Shown: piece after piece, positions 54,344 to 62,971 of the stretch | How the letters are laid out: every line of letters starts with the position of its first letter | Numbering within the stretch: the stretch's first letter is position 1 | Assembly: GCA_021604645.1 (NCBI GenBank) | Contig: BQJJ01000007.1 | Coordinates: forward strand, 1-64,000 | Direction: 5' to 3' | Length of the DNA stretch: 64,000 nt | Source: Methyloligella sp. | GTDB taxonomy: Bacteria > Pseudomonadota > Alphaproteobacteria > Rhizobiales > HXMU1428-3 | Translations under genes and position numbers: made by a program | The notes under the pieces: model-generated | Databases searched by the model: none | The model's input: only the letters and a program-made list of their open reading frames with translations | Told to the model about the DNA's origin: nothing

Positions 54344-55530
54344 CAATTCAATTTAAAATGAAATTTATTCTCGATATGTCAGTTTCTAACATTGCTTCAT
54401 TAATTTTAAGCGTGCTTCTGTTCATCAATTTCAGCAGTGCAGCTGTAGCCACCTCGTTAGAAAACGATCCCTCACTTAAAATCCAGCTTGCAGAAAATGT
54501 TAGCAGGGGAGCAGTAAATGAAGATAAAGCGGGTCGCTCCCTGTTAGATTTTGGTAAAAGTTCATCTACTGAAAACAACGTCCCTGCTGGCAACAACATC
54601 CTAAAACCCAAAAATGAAAGATCTTTGTGGCAATCGCTCACTATTTGGGTGAATCAAAAACAGGTTGTTCTAAGCAACACACTCACAAGCTATTTGCAGA
54701 AATTTAAAAAAACAAATGATTATACCTTTGCTGTGATGTTGATCGGACTTAGCTTCCTATATGGGCTTGTACATGCTGCCGGACCAGGTCACGGTAAAGT
54801 CGTTGTCTCTTCATATATTATGGCAAATAATCAAACCATGAGAAGAGGCATCTTTCTCTCCTTTTTATCATCTCTAGTTCAAGGAACAGTCGCTGTTTCT
54901 CTGGTTGCCATACCGGCCTTAATTTTCAGTGCCAGCGGTTCAACCATAAAAAAGCTAGGGCTACAATTCACTCAATTGTCTTATATCCTGATCATCTTGC
55001 TTGGGCTCTATTTGCTCTATTCACTTCTTTATAAAAAATGGAAAGCTAAGTCTGCCAAATCACATAAACACCCCCACAATCATACTCACAGCCATGCACA
55101 TAACCACGACCATAATCATGATCACAGTCATGATCATGATGAAAATTGTGGCTGCGGCCATAGTCACATTCCTAGAGCAGAAGAGGTGCAAGGCAAGTGG
55201 GACTTAGCAAAGATCATTTCACTTGTTCTCTCTGTTGGCTTGCGTCCCTGCACGGGAGCGCTCTATGTTTTGGCTTTAGCACTGATCAAGGGTGTGTTCT
55301 GGATAGGTGTATTATCCGTTTATGCAATGGCCTTAGGAACGGCGATAACAATTTCACTGGTCACGATGACTGTTGTGGGCGGGCGAAAATTTGCTTATTT
55401 TTCTTCAGGTGGCAATAGCCGGTTTGGTAGCTATGTTTATGATTTTTGCACGCTTGGCGGCGCAGTCATGATTATATTCTTTGGAACTGTGCTGCTCTCA
55501 TCTTCATTCACGCCAGTTTCCCCATTTTAA
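54328..55530 (+). CDS. NicO family nickel/cobalt (or zinc) transporter
   Basis: 400 residues from TTG 54328; ATG 54358 is an alternative and neither has a good ribosome site. It has a signal-like helix (17-37), then six membrane segments from about residue 133. The typical GLVHAAGPGHGKVVVSSYIM (HxxxPGHGK) is near 148-167, and the second SVGLRPCTGALYVLAL near 305. A His-rich loop (HKHPHNHTHSHAHNHDHNHD, then HSHDHDENCGCGHSH) lies between. Relatives such as RcnA export nickel and cobalt; the Zur-box context suggests a zinc link, so direction and metal remain open. Confidence 0.9.
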   Translation: MSLKLTIQFKMKFILDMSVSNIASLILSVLLFINFSSAAVATSLENDPSLKIQLAENVSRGAVNEDKAGRSLLDFGKSSSTENNVPAGNNILKPKNERSLWQSLTIWVNQKQVVLSNTLTSYLQKFKKTNDYTFAVMLIGLSFLYGLVHAAGPGHGKVVVSSYIMANNQTMRRGIFLSFLSSLVQGTVAVSLVAIPALIFSASGSTIKKLGLQFTQLSYILIILLGLYLLYSLLYKKWKAKSAKSHKHPHNHTHSHAHNHDHNHDHSHDHDENCGCGHSHIPRAEEVQGKWDLAKIISLVLSVGLRPCTGALYVLALALIKGVFWIGVLSVYAMALGTAITISLVTMTVVGGRKFAYFSSGGNSRFGSYVYDFCTLGGAVMIIFFGTVLLSSSFTPVSPF

Positions 55531-55705
55531 CGAGTATATCAACCTCTTAGCAACCCAGTAACGGCAAATCAAAGGCCCGTTAAGTAATTATTTTAACTAA
55601 GTAAATTAACTAGTTAGACAAAACTAGATTGAGCAAAATCCAAATAGCTGAGACATTCCACCTAAGGGTAAACAGGCCGTTAAAGGCTCAGTAGGGATGT
55701 AAAAA

Positions 55706-56101
55706 ATGACGCGTTGGATTGGCTATCTAGCCATGGCATTGGTCGGTGCTTTTTTAGCTCAAACAGTCGTGCAGCAAACTAAAGAACAATTAGAGACAAC
55801 TTACGAATTGATCATGTTTAAAACCAGCATATGCAACCATTGCGCTGTTTTTGATCAGGATGTTGCAGGACTTTATAAGTCACATAGCTTGGCTAAAAAA
55901 GCACCATGGGTAGATGTTAACCTGGATGACGCCGGCACAGGCAAATATCACTTAAGCAAACCAATAGAAATAGTGCCGACTTTTGTGATTATGAAAAATG
56001 GCAAAGAAATAGGGCGTTTGGCAGGTGTGATAGATAAATTCATGTTTCTGGCATTTGTTCGAGATACAGTTTACCCAACAACAAAAATTGCCAACCGTTA
56101 A
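55706..56101 (+). CDS. thioredoxin-like membrane-anchored protein
   Basis: 131 residues. One N-terminal helix (4-23) anchors it or serves as a signal. The active site TSICNHC gives C43-C46 (CxxC), and EIVPTFVIMKNGKEIGRLAG has the cis-Pro of thioredoxins. It resembles SoxS/SoxW-type periplasmic thiol proteins. It would keep cysteines of exported or metal proteins reduced; the target is unknown. The ATG is preceded by a weak AGGGATG. It lies between the NicO transporter and the TRAP pair, all on the + strand. Confidence 0.82.
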   Translation: MTRWIGYLAMALVGAFLAQTVVQQTKEQLETTYELIMFKTSICNHCAVFDQDVAGLYKSHSLAKKAPWVDVNLDDAGTGKYHLSKPIEIVPTFVIMKNGKEIGRLAGVIDKFMFLAFVRDTVYPTTKIANR

Positions 56102-56224
56102 TAGGGCCTGCTAGTATCTTTTATAGAATAGGAGTTGGGTTTTTTCATAACCCAAAATGGGAATTAAAATTTAGCCACCTGAAATTGAAAGGTTGCTTAA
56201 TTCCTAAATAGGGAAAGTAATGCG

Positions 56225-56803
56225 TTGCTGAAATTTTTTGAACGGGTCAGCAGTAATATTGATGACCTCACGGTCAAAGCAGGTAAAATTTCTTCTTGGA
56301 TCATCTTAGCTTTGATCCTGGCTCAATTCACTTGGTTAATTTTCAAAAACATATTCGGGATGAAGTTGATTGCTTTTTTTGAGTTAAGCTGGCTGTCACT
56401 CGGTCTTATTATCTTGGCAGGCTCTGCCTATAATCTCATTTTAAACAAACATCTCAAAATTGAGACTGTCAGTAAAAACCTATCCCAACAGAAACGAGAG
56501 ATCATAAATATTCTAGGCGCTCTTTTTTTGGTCATTCCAACAGCCGCTCTCATTTTCGGATTGTCGTGGAATTACTTTTTAAGTGAGTTAAGTCAAAACC
56601 AATTCCTCTTTTCGCTGGAAGCATTCTCAGACCCGTCATCATTGAGAATTATCAGTTTGAGCATTTTTATCTCGATCATCACAGTGTTCACACAACTAAC
56701 AGCACTTGCAGCCATATCAATAGCGTGCAAGGCAGCACTGATTTTGCAGCAGTTAAAATATGTGAACTTTGTAGAGAGTGCAGAAGAGAAGAGGGGGGCT
56801 TAA
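56225..56803 (+). CDS. TRAP transporter small permease-like protein
   Basis: 192 residues with four membrane helices (about 22-45, 48-68, 92-112 and 138-165) and an N-terminal cytosolic stretch of 20, the DctQ layout. Start is TTG 56225, with AGGGAAAG seven bases upstream, and no other in-frame start exists before the first helix. It is followed six bases later by the large permease. No periplasmic DctP-like binding protein is encoded nearby, so the substrate is unknown. DctQ proteins are poorly conserved; the call rests on its partner. Confidence 0.72.
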   Translation: MLKFFERVSSNIDDLTVKAGKISSWIILALILAQFTWLIFKNIFGMKLIAFFELSWLSLGLIILAGSAYNLILNKHLKIETVSKNLSQQKREIINILGALFLVIPTAALIFGLSWNYFLSELSQNQFLFSLEAFSDPSSLRIISLSIFISIITVFTQLTALAAISIACKAALILQQLKYVNFVESAEEKRGA

Positions 56804-56809
56804 GACATT

Positions 56810-58516
56810 ATGGAATTTCTTTATTCTAGTTTTGATCTTTTAACATCCTCTCTATTTTCAATAAATTGGCATGATGGAGCTGGCGCTTTACTCTTGGTGT
56901 TAGTAAGTGCTCTGTTTATTTATTCAGGCTTCCCCATTGCTTTTGTTCTTATTGGCACCGCAGTTTTATTTGCAAGCTATGCACTGGTTTCAGGGGGGAT
57001 GACTGGCGCGGCTTTCACTCCATTCGCAGAACATCTGGAAAAAATCTTATCAAGTAAAACTCTGCTGGCCTTGCCCTTATTCCTCTTTACAGCAGTGATA
57101 ATAGAGCGGGCATTTATAGTTGAAAATTTAATTCTGAAATTCATTGATCATTGGCGACATAAGTCGGAAGCCATGTTGTTTACGGTTTCATTGCTAGATA
57201 TAATCGTTTCTGGGTTGGCAGCGCTAATATGTGTTTTATTCGCGCCGTTAGTGGCTTTGCGGTTGCCTTTGCTATTAAAAACAAGAAACCATAAATTTTT
57301 AGAAGCAAAGAATATATCATCGCTTTTTGCAAAAGGTTTGCTGAAACAACCAAGTTTCATTCCTATAACAGTGATGCTTGTGATTATCGCTGAGCTGCTT
57401 TCAACTGTTAACTCGTCAATGATGAATGCCGCAAAAACATCGCAACCTGTTCTCGGACAAGAAATAACAAAATACACAACTGAAGATTTTTTTATAGCAA
57501 GCTTAATTCCTGGGATTTTATTTACGGCTCTCTATTGTCTCTATCAATTGTGTCTCATGTTCAAATATCCAAATGAATATGTTTTTAAAAATATTGAAAA
57601 AGAAAAAGACTTAAAAGTTTCGAGCAAAACAGAGCTTCTTAAATCATTTTTCGCACCAGCACTTTATGGCGCCATAATATTTAGCGCGTTATTGATAGTA
57701 AAGTTATCCATTCTAGAGGTCGCAGCGATTGCAGCAGTCGGTTCAATTTTTCTGGCCAGTCATAAATTAGCTCCAGAAAAAAATAATATATCTCTCAACG
57801 CAGTGATTTCATTTCTGAGTTTGTTTTTCTTGAGTAAAATCTTCACACTTGAAATTAGTAAGTTTGAAGCAACACCTTTGAACGGTGCAGTGTTTGCAAT
57901 ATCAATTTTCTTCATTGGGTATATTGTTTACGGAATTTATAATGTTGTTGTTCCTCTGATGAGGAATGAAACTATAAAGGAAAAGCCCATAACTCATTCG
58001 TTTATGGGCATTGCTCTGATGGAGACACTAGAACAAACCTCAAGAATAATAACCCTCCTCATTGCCGCAAGCCTATATGTTTTGGTTTTCAAAGGATTGG
58101 GCGGTGATCAGCTATTAAAACTATTTTACGAGAATTTCACCGGTAATAATAATCTCGTAATTCTTTTAAGTTTTATGATCTTAGTTCTCGTTGGTCGAAT
58201 ATTCACTCCGGTCATTGCCTTGCTAATTGTAGTGCCAGTTTTGGTACCTCATTTATTAATGTTAGTAAAAACAGGTATCCCGGAACTCAATACACTTTGG
58301 ATTGGTATATTAATAATCATAACGCTTCAAATCCTTGGGTATTATTCGATATCCATGAATGGAATCGATAAAAACATAAACAATCAGTCATCACTCGAGA
58401 TGTTGAAACCACAAATTTATCAAACAAAAATACCTCTCATAATCGTGCAAATAATCATTCTAGCTCTGTGTTGGCTGTTTCCCTGGTTGGTACTCGGTTT
58501 AGGCGCAGCAATGTAA
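56810..58516 (+). CDS. TRAP transporter large permease-like protein (divergent, long)
   Basis: 568 residues with about 14-16 hydrophobic segments. The fold resembles DctM/YiaN-type large permeases: GFPIAFVLIGTAVLF at the start, SKTLLALPLFLFTAVIIERA near 82-101, and the later RIFTPVIALLIVVPVLVPH. It is well over 100 residues longer than the common 425, because of extra hydrophilic loops and helices between 245 and 370. Sodium-coupled importer of organic acids by family; here no binding protein exists, and the neighbours handle metals. Could be a distant TRAP relative with another mechanism. Confidence 0.78.
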   Translation: MEFLYSSFDLLTSSLFSINWHDGAGALLLVLVSALFIYSGFPIAFVLIGTAVLFASYALVSGGMTGAAFTPFAEHLEKILSSKTLLALPLFLFTAVIIERAFIVENLILKFIDHWRHKSEAMLFTVSLLDIIVSGLAALICVLFAPLVALRLPLLLKTRNHKFLEAKNISSLFAKGLLKQPSFIPITVMLVIIAELLSTVNSSMMNAAKTSQPVLGQEITKYTTEDFFIASLIPGILFTALYCLYQLCLMFKYPNEYVFKNIEKEKDLKVSSKTELLKSFFAPALYGAIIFSALLIVKLSILEVAAIAAVGSIFLASHKLAPEKNNISLNAVISFLSLFFLSKIFTLEISKFEATPLNGAVFAISIFFIGYIVYGIYNVVVPLMRNETIKEKPITHSFMGIALMETLEQTSRIITLLIAASLYVLVFKGLGGDQLLKLFYENFTGNNNLVILLSFMILVLVGRIFTPVIALLIVVPVLVPHLLMLVKTGIPELNTLWIGILIIITLQILGYYSISMNGIDKNINNQSSLEMLKPQIYQTKIPLIIVQIIILALCWLFPWLVLGLGAAM

Positions 58517-58709
58517 TTCTTTGATAAATTATGTGGTCAATGCACTTAGGAACAAGTTTTTTTAAAACCCTAGTTGCAAATCATTCCTAATTGCATTATA
58601 TCCTAATATAGATACAACTCATCAAAACCTTTTTGAAGGAAAGATGAGCGTGAAGAGTCCGCAAAGCAGTTATTTGGGGACCTAAACGAGATTTAACAGG
58701 GCAACATCA

Positions 58710-59915
58710 ATGACTGAACTCGTATTAAGAACAAGTAGATTAGCTCTTGAGTGGACAGGCTTAAAACATTTCGCTCATCCAAATCGTTTGTTACTGATCA
58801 CCCTATTAAGTCTGATGATGTTCTCATCGGAACTACGCCCCCTCATCTTAGGTGCAATGTCAGACGCCTATCTTGCTGTTACTGTTTTTGTTGCAGGTAC
58901 ACTGGCTGTATTTTACATGCTAGAAAAAGGCCTCGGTGTTGATTTGGGGCAAAAGATGGCCGGAGCCAAACAATGGCAAGCGCCCATCGCTTCCTTTTTA
59001 GGAGCATTACCAGGGTGTGGCGGTGCTATCATCGTTGTTACTCAATATACAAAAGGCAGCATTTCATTTGGCTCTGTTGTAGCCGTTTTAATTTCTACTA
59101 TGGGTGATGCAGCATTTCTTTTGCTAGCACGCGAGCCCTTAACTGGTGCAGCAGTACTCGCAACAGGTTTCGTTTGCGGAACATTCGCCGGTTGGATCAT
59201 CGATTATATTCATGGGCAAGATTTTATGCGCCCCTCGAAAGAAGAATATGAGAATAAAGTTGCGAAAGAAAAGCTTGAGGCCAATGCCAAGAAAAAACCT
59301 TTCTCACTTGATTTTTTAAATAATATTTGGCTCGCAATCTTAATTCCTTCAATTGCTATTGGTCTGGCTCTTGCTTTCTTAGTAGATGTCGATGCTTTAT
59401 TCGGCGCAAGCCTTGCGGCTTATGAACCAACATTATGGATCGGGGCAACAGGTGCTTTACTTTGTTTAACTCTCTGGGCCTTTTCATCTCCGGATCAAGG
59501 CCATGTTGGCCAGGAAGTAACAGACATAAACGGTCAGTCATCAATGCTGAAACGCGTTATGAAAGATACAAACTTTGTAACATCCTGGGTGGTCTTTGGT
59601 TTTCTTGCTTACGAACTGGGCGTTCATTTCACAGGCAGTGGTATCGAAACCTGGTTCCAAACATGGGCGCCATTTGTACCACTTGTTGCAATTCTAATTG
59701 GCTTCATCCCTGGGTGCGGACCACAAATTGTTGTTGTCACCATGTACCTCAATGGAGTTGTGCCAATAGCCGCTCTATATGGTAATGCAATCGCTAATGA
59801 TGGTGATGCTCTCTTCCCAGCCATCGCGTTGGCACCAAAAGCTGCAATCCTTGCAACGCTTTATAGTGCGCTTCCAGCATTGGTCATTGCCTATGGAATT
59901 TACTTTGCAGGTTAA
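58710..59915 (+). CDS. putative 10TM heavy-metal exporter (manganese transporter-like)
   Basis: 401 residues in two related halves. Each half contains a Pro-Gly-Cys-Gly pore-like loop: SFLGALPGCGGAIIVVTQYT (near residue 97) and GFIPGCGPQIVVVTMYLNG (near residue 335), followed in each by a Asp-rich GDAAF or DGDALFPA segment. This is the family described as 10TM heavy-metal exporters, sometimes named manganese transporters. AGGG lies eight bases before ATG 58710. A TTGCAAAT...ATTGCATT dyad upstream (about 58575-58598) may bind a metal regulator. It has its own terminator. Confidence 0.88.
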   Translation: MTELVLRTSRLALEWTGLKHFAHPNRLLLITLLSLMMFSSELRPLILGAMSDAYLAVTVFVAGTLAVFYMLEKGLGVDLGQKMAGAKQWQAPIASFLGALPGCGGAIIVVTQYTKGSISFGSVVAVLISTMGDAAFLLLAREPLTGAAVLATGFVCGTFAGWIIDYIHGQDFMRPSKEEYENKVAKEKLEANAKKKPFSLDFLNNIWLAILIPSIAIGLALAFLVDVDALFGASLAAYEPTLWIGATGALLCLTLWAFSSPDQGHVGQEVTDINGQSSMLKRVMKDTNFVTSWVVFGFLAYELGVHFTGSGIETWFQTWAPFVPLVAILIGFIPGCGPQIVVVTMYLNGVVPIAALYGNAIANDGDALFPAIALAPKAAILATLYSALPALVIAYGIYFAG

Positions 59916-59990
59916 TTAATCTGCAAAGAACCGCACTACTAGCACTAAAATAGCAGATAAATCACTGAAAAGATGCAAATAACACTTGCA

Positions 59991-60016
59991 AAGCCCAAGA
60001 TAGTTCTTGGGTTTTA
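59991..60016 (+). terminator. Rho-independent terminator
   Basis: Stem CCCAAGA / TCTTGGG with loop TAGT extended by AAAG/TTTT, followed by TTTTATG, 76 bases after the 10TM gene. Confidence 0.75.
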
Positions 60017-60128
60017 TGGCATCATTAGCTAGTTTTATGCAAATCAGTCAAACACTACAAACAAGTGCGATTAAAACGGTCGTTAAACTCATTAACACCG
60101 TAAGCTCGCAAGCTAATGGAGGCGCTTT

Positions 60129-61196
60129 GTGCGGCACCGTCGATCCTTTACGAAACAGCAAGACCCAATGAAGTTCGCACCAAGCGGGCATCCAGAAATT
60201 AAGCGCCGCAAAGTTGGGGTTCTTATCGTTAATCTAGGAACACCTGACGCAACTGATTATTTTTCGATGCGTCGTTATTTGAAAGAGTTCTTGTCTGACA
60301 GCCGCGTGATCGAAGCTCCAAGACTGCTCTGGTGGTTTATTTTAAATTTCATCATTCTAACCAAACGTCCAACAGCGTCTGGTGAGGCTTACAAATCCAT
60401 CTGGAATAAAGAAAAAGATGAAAGTCCTTTAAAAACCATAACGCGCAGCCAGGCTGAAAAAATTGCCAAAGATTTTAGTGAACATGATGAGGTCGTAATC
60501 GAATGGGGAATGAGATACGGAAACCCATCGACCAAGGCCGGCATCGAAAATCTACAAGCTCAAGGCTGTGATCGTATTTTAATATTCCCTCTTTATCCTC
60601 AATATGCGGCAGCAACAACAGCAACAGCTTGTGACAAAGCTTTCGATGCGCTGAAAGAAATGCGTTGGCAGCCAACTGTCCGCGTTGTCCCTCCTTATTT
60701 TGAAGATCCGGATTATATCGAAGCTTTGGCAGATTCTATTCAGGATCACATTGCCGAAAAAGAATGGACGCCAGATTTGGTGATTGCCTCATTCCACGGT
60801 TTGCCACAACGTTACTTTGATGCAGGTGACCCCTATCATTGCCAATGTGCCAAAACAACGAGATTGCTGAGAGAACGATTAGGTTGGTCAGAAGACAAAT
60901 TGAAGCTAACCTTTCAATCAAGGTTTGGTAAAGAAGAGTGGCTTCAACCCTATACAGATAAAACGATCGAACAACTTGCCAAAGACGGTGTAAAAAACTT
61001 GGCGGTTGTATGCCCTGGTTTTTCTTCTGATTGCGTGGAAACTCTTGAAGAGATTGCCTTGGAAGCAGGGGAAATATTCGAAGAAAATGGTGGTGAAAAC
61101 TTTACCCTCATTCCTTGTCTAAATGATAGTCAAGACAGTATTCGAGTGTTGTCTGGAGTTATTAAAAATGAATTACGCGGCTGGGTAGATTGTTAA
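60129..61196 (+). CDS. hemH: ferrochelatase
   Basis: 355 residues. GVLIVNLGTPDATDYFSMRR near residue 29, WGMRYGNPSTKAGIENLQAQ near 125, the active-site SFHGLPQRYFDAGDPYHCQC near 220 with the metal-facing His, and CPGFSSDCVETLEEI with the conserved Glu near 307. It inserts Fe2+ into protoporphyrin IX to make heme. The start is a GTG at 60129 with GGAGG six bases upstream, stronger than the ATG at 60168. Four cysteines near the C-terminal third (CQC and others) may hold an Fe-S cluster as in some relatives. Confidence 0.97.
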   Translation: MRHRRSFTKQQDPMKFAPSGHPEIKRRKVGVLIVNLGTPDATDYFSMRRYLKEFLSDSRVIEAPRLLWWFILNFIILTKRPTASGEAYKSIWNKEKDESPLKTITRSQAEKIAKDFSEHDEVVIEWGMRYGNPSTKAGIENLQAQGCDRILIFPLYPQYAAATTATACDKAFDALKEMRWQPTVRVVPPYFEDPDYIEALADSIQDHIAEKEWTPDLVIASFHGLPQRYFDAGDPYHCQCAKTTRLLRERLGWSEDKLKLTFQSRFGKEEWLQPYTDKTIEQLAKDGVKNLAVVCPGFSSDCVETLEEIALEAGEIFEENGGENFTLIPCLNDSQDSIRVLSGVIKNELRGWVDC

Positions 61197-61254
61197 TACT
61201 AAAATAACCATAAGAACATCTAGTTTATATCTTTCGCGAAAGCCATATATTTCA

Positions 61255-61278
61255 TTAAAAGAGGTTACACTCTTTTAA
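61255..61278 (+). terminator. hairpin after hemH
   Basis: TTAAAAGAG / CTCTTTTAA with loop GTTACA, followed by TTTGTC. It is AU-rich with a weak T-run but well placed 58 bases after the hemH stop. Confidence 0.5.
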
Positions 61279-61425
61279 TTTGTCTAAGTGTACCTATATG
61301 ACAAATAGGTCTTTTTTCTATTCAATGTCATATATTGAACATAACAGACTGGAAAATTAGCTAGGGCAGGTTGGTCAATCAGGCCGTTTTATTACTGCTC
61401 GCCAAATCATGGAGGGAAAGATCAA

Positions 61426-62376
61426 ATGGGCGTAGATATTTTTTTAATTGTGATGGTGCTTTTAGTACTGGCCGTCATTTATTCTGGTGTTGTTATTGTT
61501 CCTCAAGGACATAACTACACAATTGAAAGATTTGGGCGCTACACTAAATCTTTAACTCCAGGTCTGTCATTAATAACCCCGTTCATCGATCAAATCGGTC
61601 ATAAAGTAAACATGATGGAACGGGTATTGGATGTTCCAAGTCAGGAAGTCATCACCAAAGATAATGCCATGGTGAAAGTCGATGGTGTTAATTTCTTCCA
61701 GGTTTTAGATGCCGCTCAATCTTCATATGAAGTTAACTACTTAGAAAACGCAATTCTAAACCTCACAATGACAAATATCAGAACGGTTATGGGCTCAATG
61801 GATTTGGACCAACTCCTTTCTAATCGCGATGAAATTAACGCGCGTCTGTTACACATTGTTGATGAAGCAACAAACCCATGGGGTGTAAAAGTTACTCGAA
61901 TTGAAATTAAAGACATTGCCCCGCCAACTGATCTTGTCGATTCAATGGCGCGCCAGATGAAAGCTGAGCGCTTAAAACGTGCAGCCATCCTTGAATCTGA
62001 AGGTGAGCGTCAATCAGAAATTCTAAGAGCTGAAGGTGAAAAACAAGCTGCTGTTCTTGAAGCTGAGGGTAGAAAAGAAGCCGCCTTTAGAGATGCCGAA
62101 GCAAGAGAGCGTCAGGCCGAAGCTGAGGCAAAAGCCACTCAAATGGTATCTGAAGCGATTGGTAAAGGTGACGTACAGGCAATCAATTACTTTGTTGCAA
62201 CCAAGTACGTGGAAGCATTGAAAGATATTGCTACATCTCCAAATCAAAAAGTTCTGATGATGCCGTTAGAAGCGTCTTCTGTAATTGGCTCTGTTGCAGG
62301 TATTGCTGAACTAGCCAAAGAAGCCTTTAGTGAAAATAAAGGTAAAAACAGTTCTGGCAGTGTTCCAAAAACTTAA
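61426..62376 (+). CDS. SPFH/band 7 family membrane protein (QmcA/stomatin-like)
   Basis: 316 residues. One N-terminal membrane helix (4-25), then the SPFH domain opening VPQGHNYTIERFGRYTKSL, TPGLSLITPFIDQI, the MDLDQLLSNRDEIN loop and WGVKVTRIEIKDIAPP, ending with a long Ala/Glu-rich coiled coil (about 185-245). It forms large ring-like oligomers in lipid microdomains and is often linked to proteases. GGAGGGAAAG precedes ATG 61426. The next gene encodes its usual NfeD partner, 62 bases on. Confidence 0.95.
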   Translation: MGVDIFLIVMVLLVLAVIYSGVVIVPQGHNYTIERFGRYTKSLTPGLSLITPFIDQIGHKVNMMERVLDVPSQEVITKDNAMVKVDGVNFFQVLDAAQSSYEVNYLENAILNLTMTNIRTVMGSMDLDQLLSNRDEINARLLHIVDEATNPWGVKVTRIEIKDIAPPTDLVDSMARQMKAERLKRAAILESEGERQSEILRAEGEKQAAVLEAEGRKEAAFRDAEARERQAEAEAKATQMVSEAIGKGDVQAINYFVATKYVEALKDIATSPNQKVLMMPLEASSVIGSVAGIAELAKEAFSENKGKNSSGSVPKT

Positions 62377-62437
62377 AATTTCAATCTCGAAACTTATAAA
62401 TCTATAAAAATGTATTATCTTTTTTAAGGAGCGAGAA

Positions 62438-62887
62438 ATGGGAAATATAATTCCATATATAATGAACATAGGGCCCTGGAGTTGGTTAATCCTTGGGTGT
62501 ATCCTACTAGGTCTTGAAGTCCTTTTACCAGGCACATTTATGCTCTGGTTTGGCGTTGCGGCGATTGTAACTGGGGTTTTATCATTCTTGGCGCCAATAG
62601 GACTTGAATTGCAGCTAATAGTTTTCGCAATTGTATCACTTATTAGCGTACTCATTGGGCGTAAACTCTACTCATCAAATGAAGCCGCTTCAGATCAACC
62701 CTTACTGCACAAAAGAGGGGCCCAACTTATAGGCCATTCGTTCAAAGTGACAAAGGCCATTGAAAATGGCAAAGGCAAAGTGAAGGTTGGTGATAGTGAA
62801 TGGATTGTCAAAGGTGAAGACGCCGAAGTTGGTACAATTATCAAAGTTGTAGCACTTGATGGGAACACTCTTATAGTAGAGCACTAA
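62438..62887 (+). CDS. NfeD family membrane protein (short form)
   Basis: 149 residues. Three membrane helices (about 10-30, 35-52, 55-75), then the C-terminal OB-fold KRGAQLIGHSFKVTKAIENG, VGDSEWIVKGEDAEVGTIIK, VVALDGNTLIVE. It lacks the serine protease domain of long NfeD. It pairs with the SPFH protein upstream, as in many bacteria; role in membrane organisation. AAGGAG before ATG 62438. Confidence 0.95.
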   Translation: MGNIIPYIMNIGPWSWLILGCILLGLEVLLPGTFMLWFGVAAIVTGVLSFLAPIGLELQLIVFAIVSLISVLIGRKLYSSNEAASDQPLLHKRGAQLIGHSFKVTKAIENGKGKVKVGDSEWIVKGEDAEVGTIIKVVALDGNTLIVEH

Positions 62888-62907
62888 ACTTCCCGGATGT
62901 TTAAAAT

Positions 62908-62946
62908 AAAAAGCCCCTGAAACTTATTCGCTTCAGGGGCTTTTTT
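62908..62946. terminator. Rho-independent terminator between convergent genes
   Basis: AAAAAGCCCCTGAA / TTCAGGGGCTTTTTT, perfect stem with A and T runs on both sides, so able to act on both strands. Confidence 0.93.
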
Positions 62947-62971
62947 ATGACAAAAGTTTCAGTTTAAAAAC

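Noticed and set aside
60090..60140. Third repeat type before hemH (GCTCGCAAGCTAATGGAGGCGC)
   Set aside because: It does not match either repeat family beyond a few bases; the GGAGG there is simply the ribosome site of hemH.
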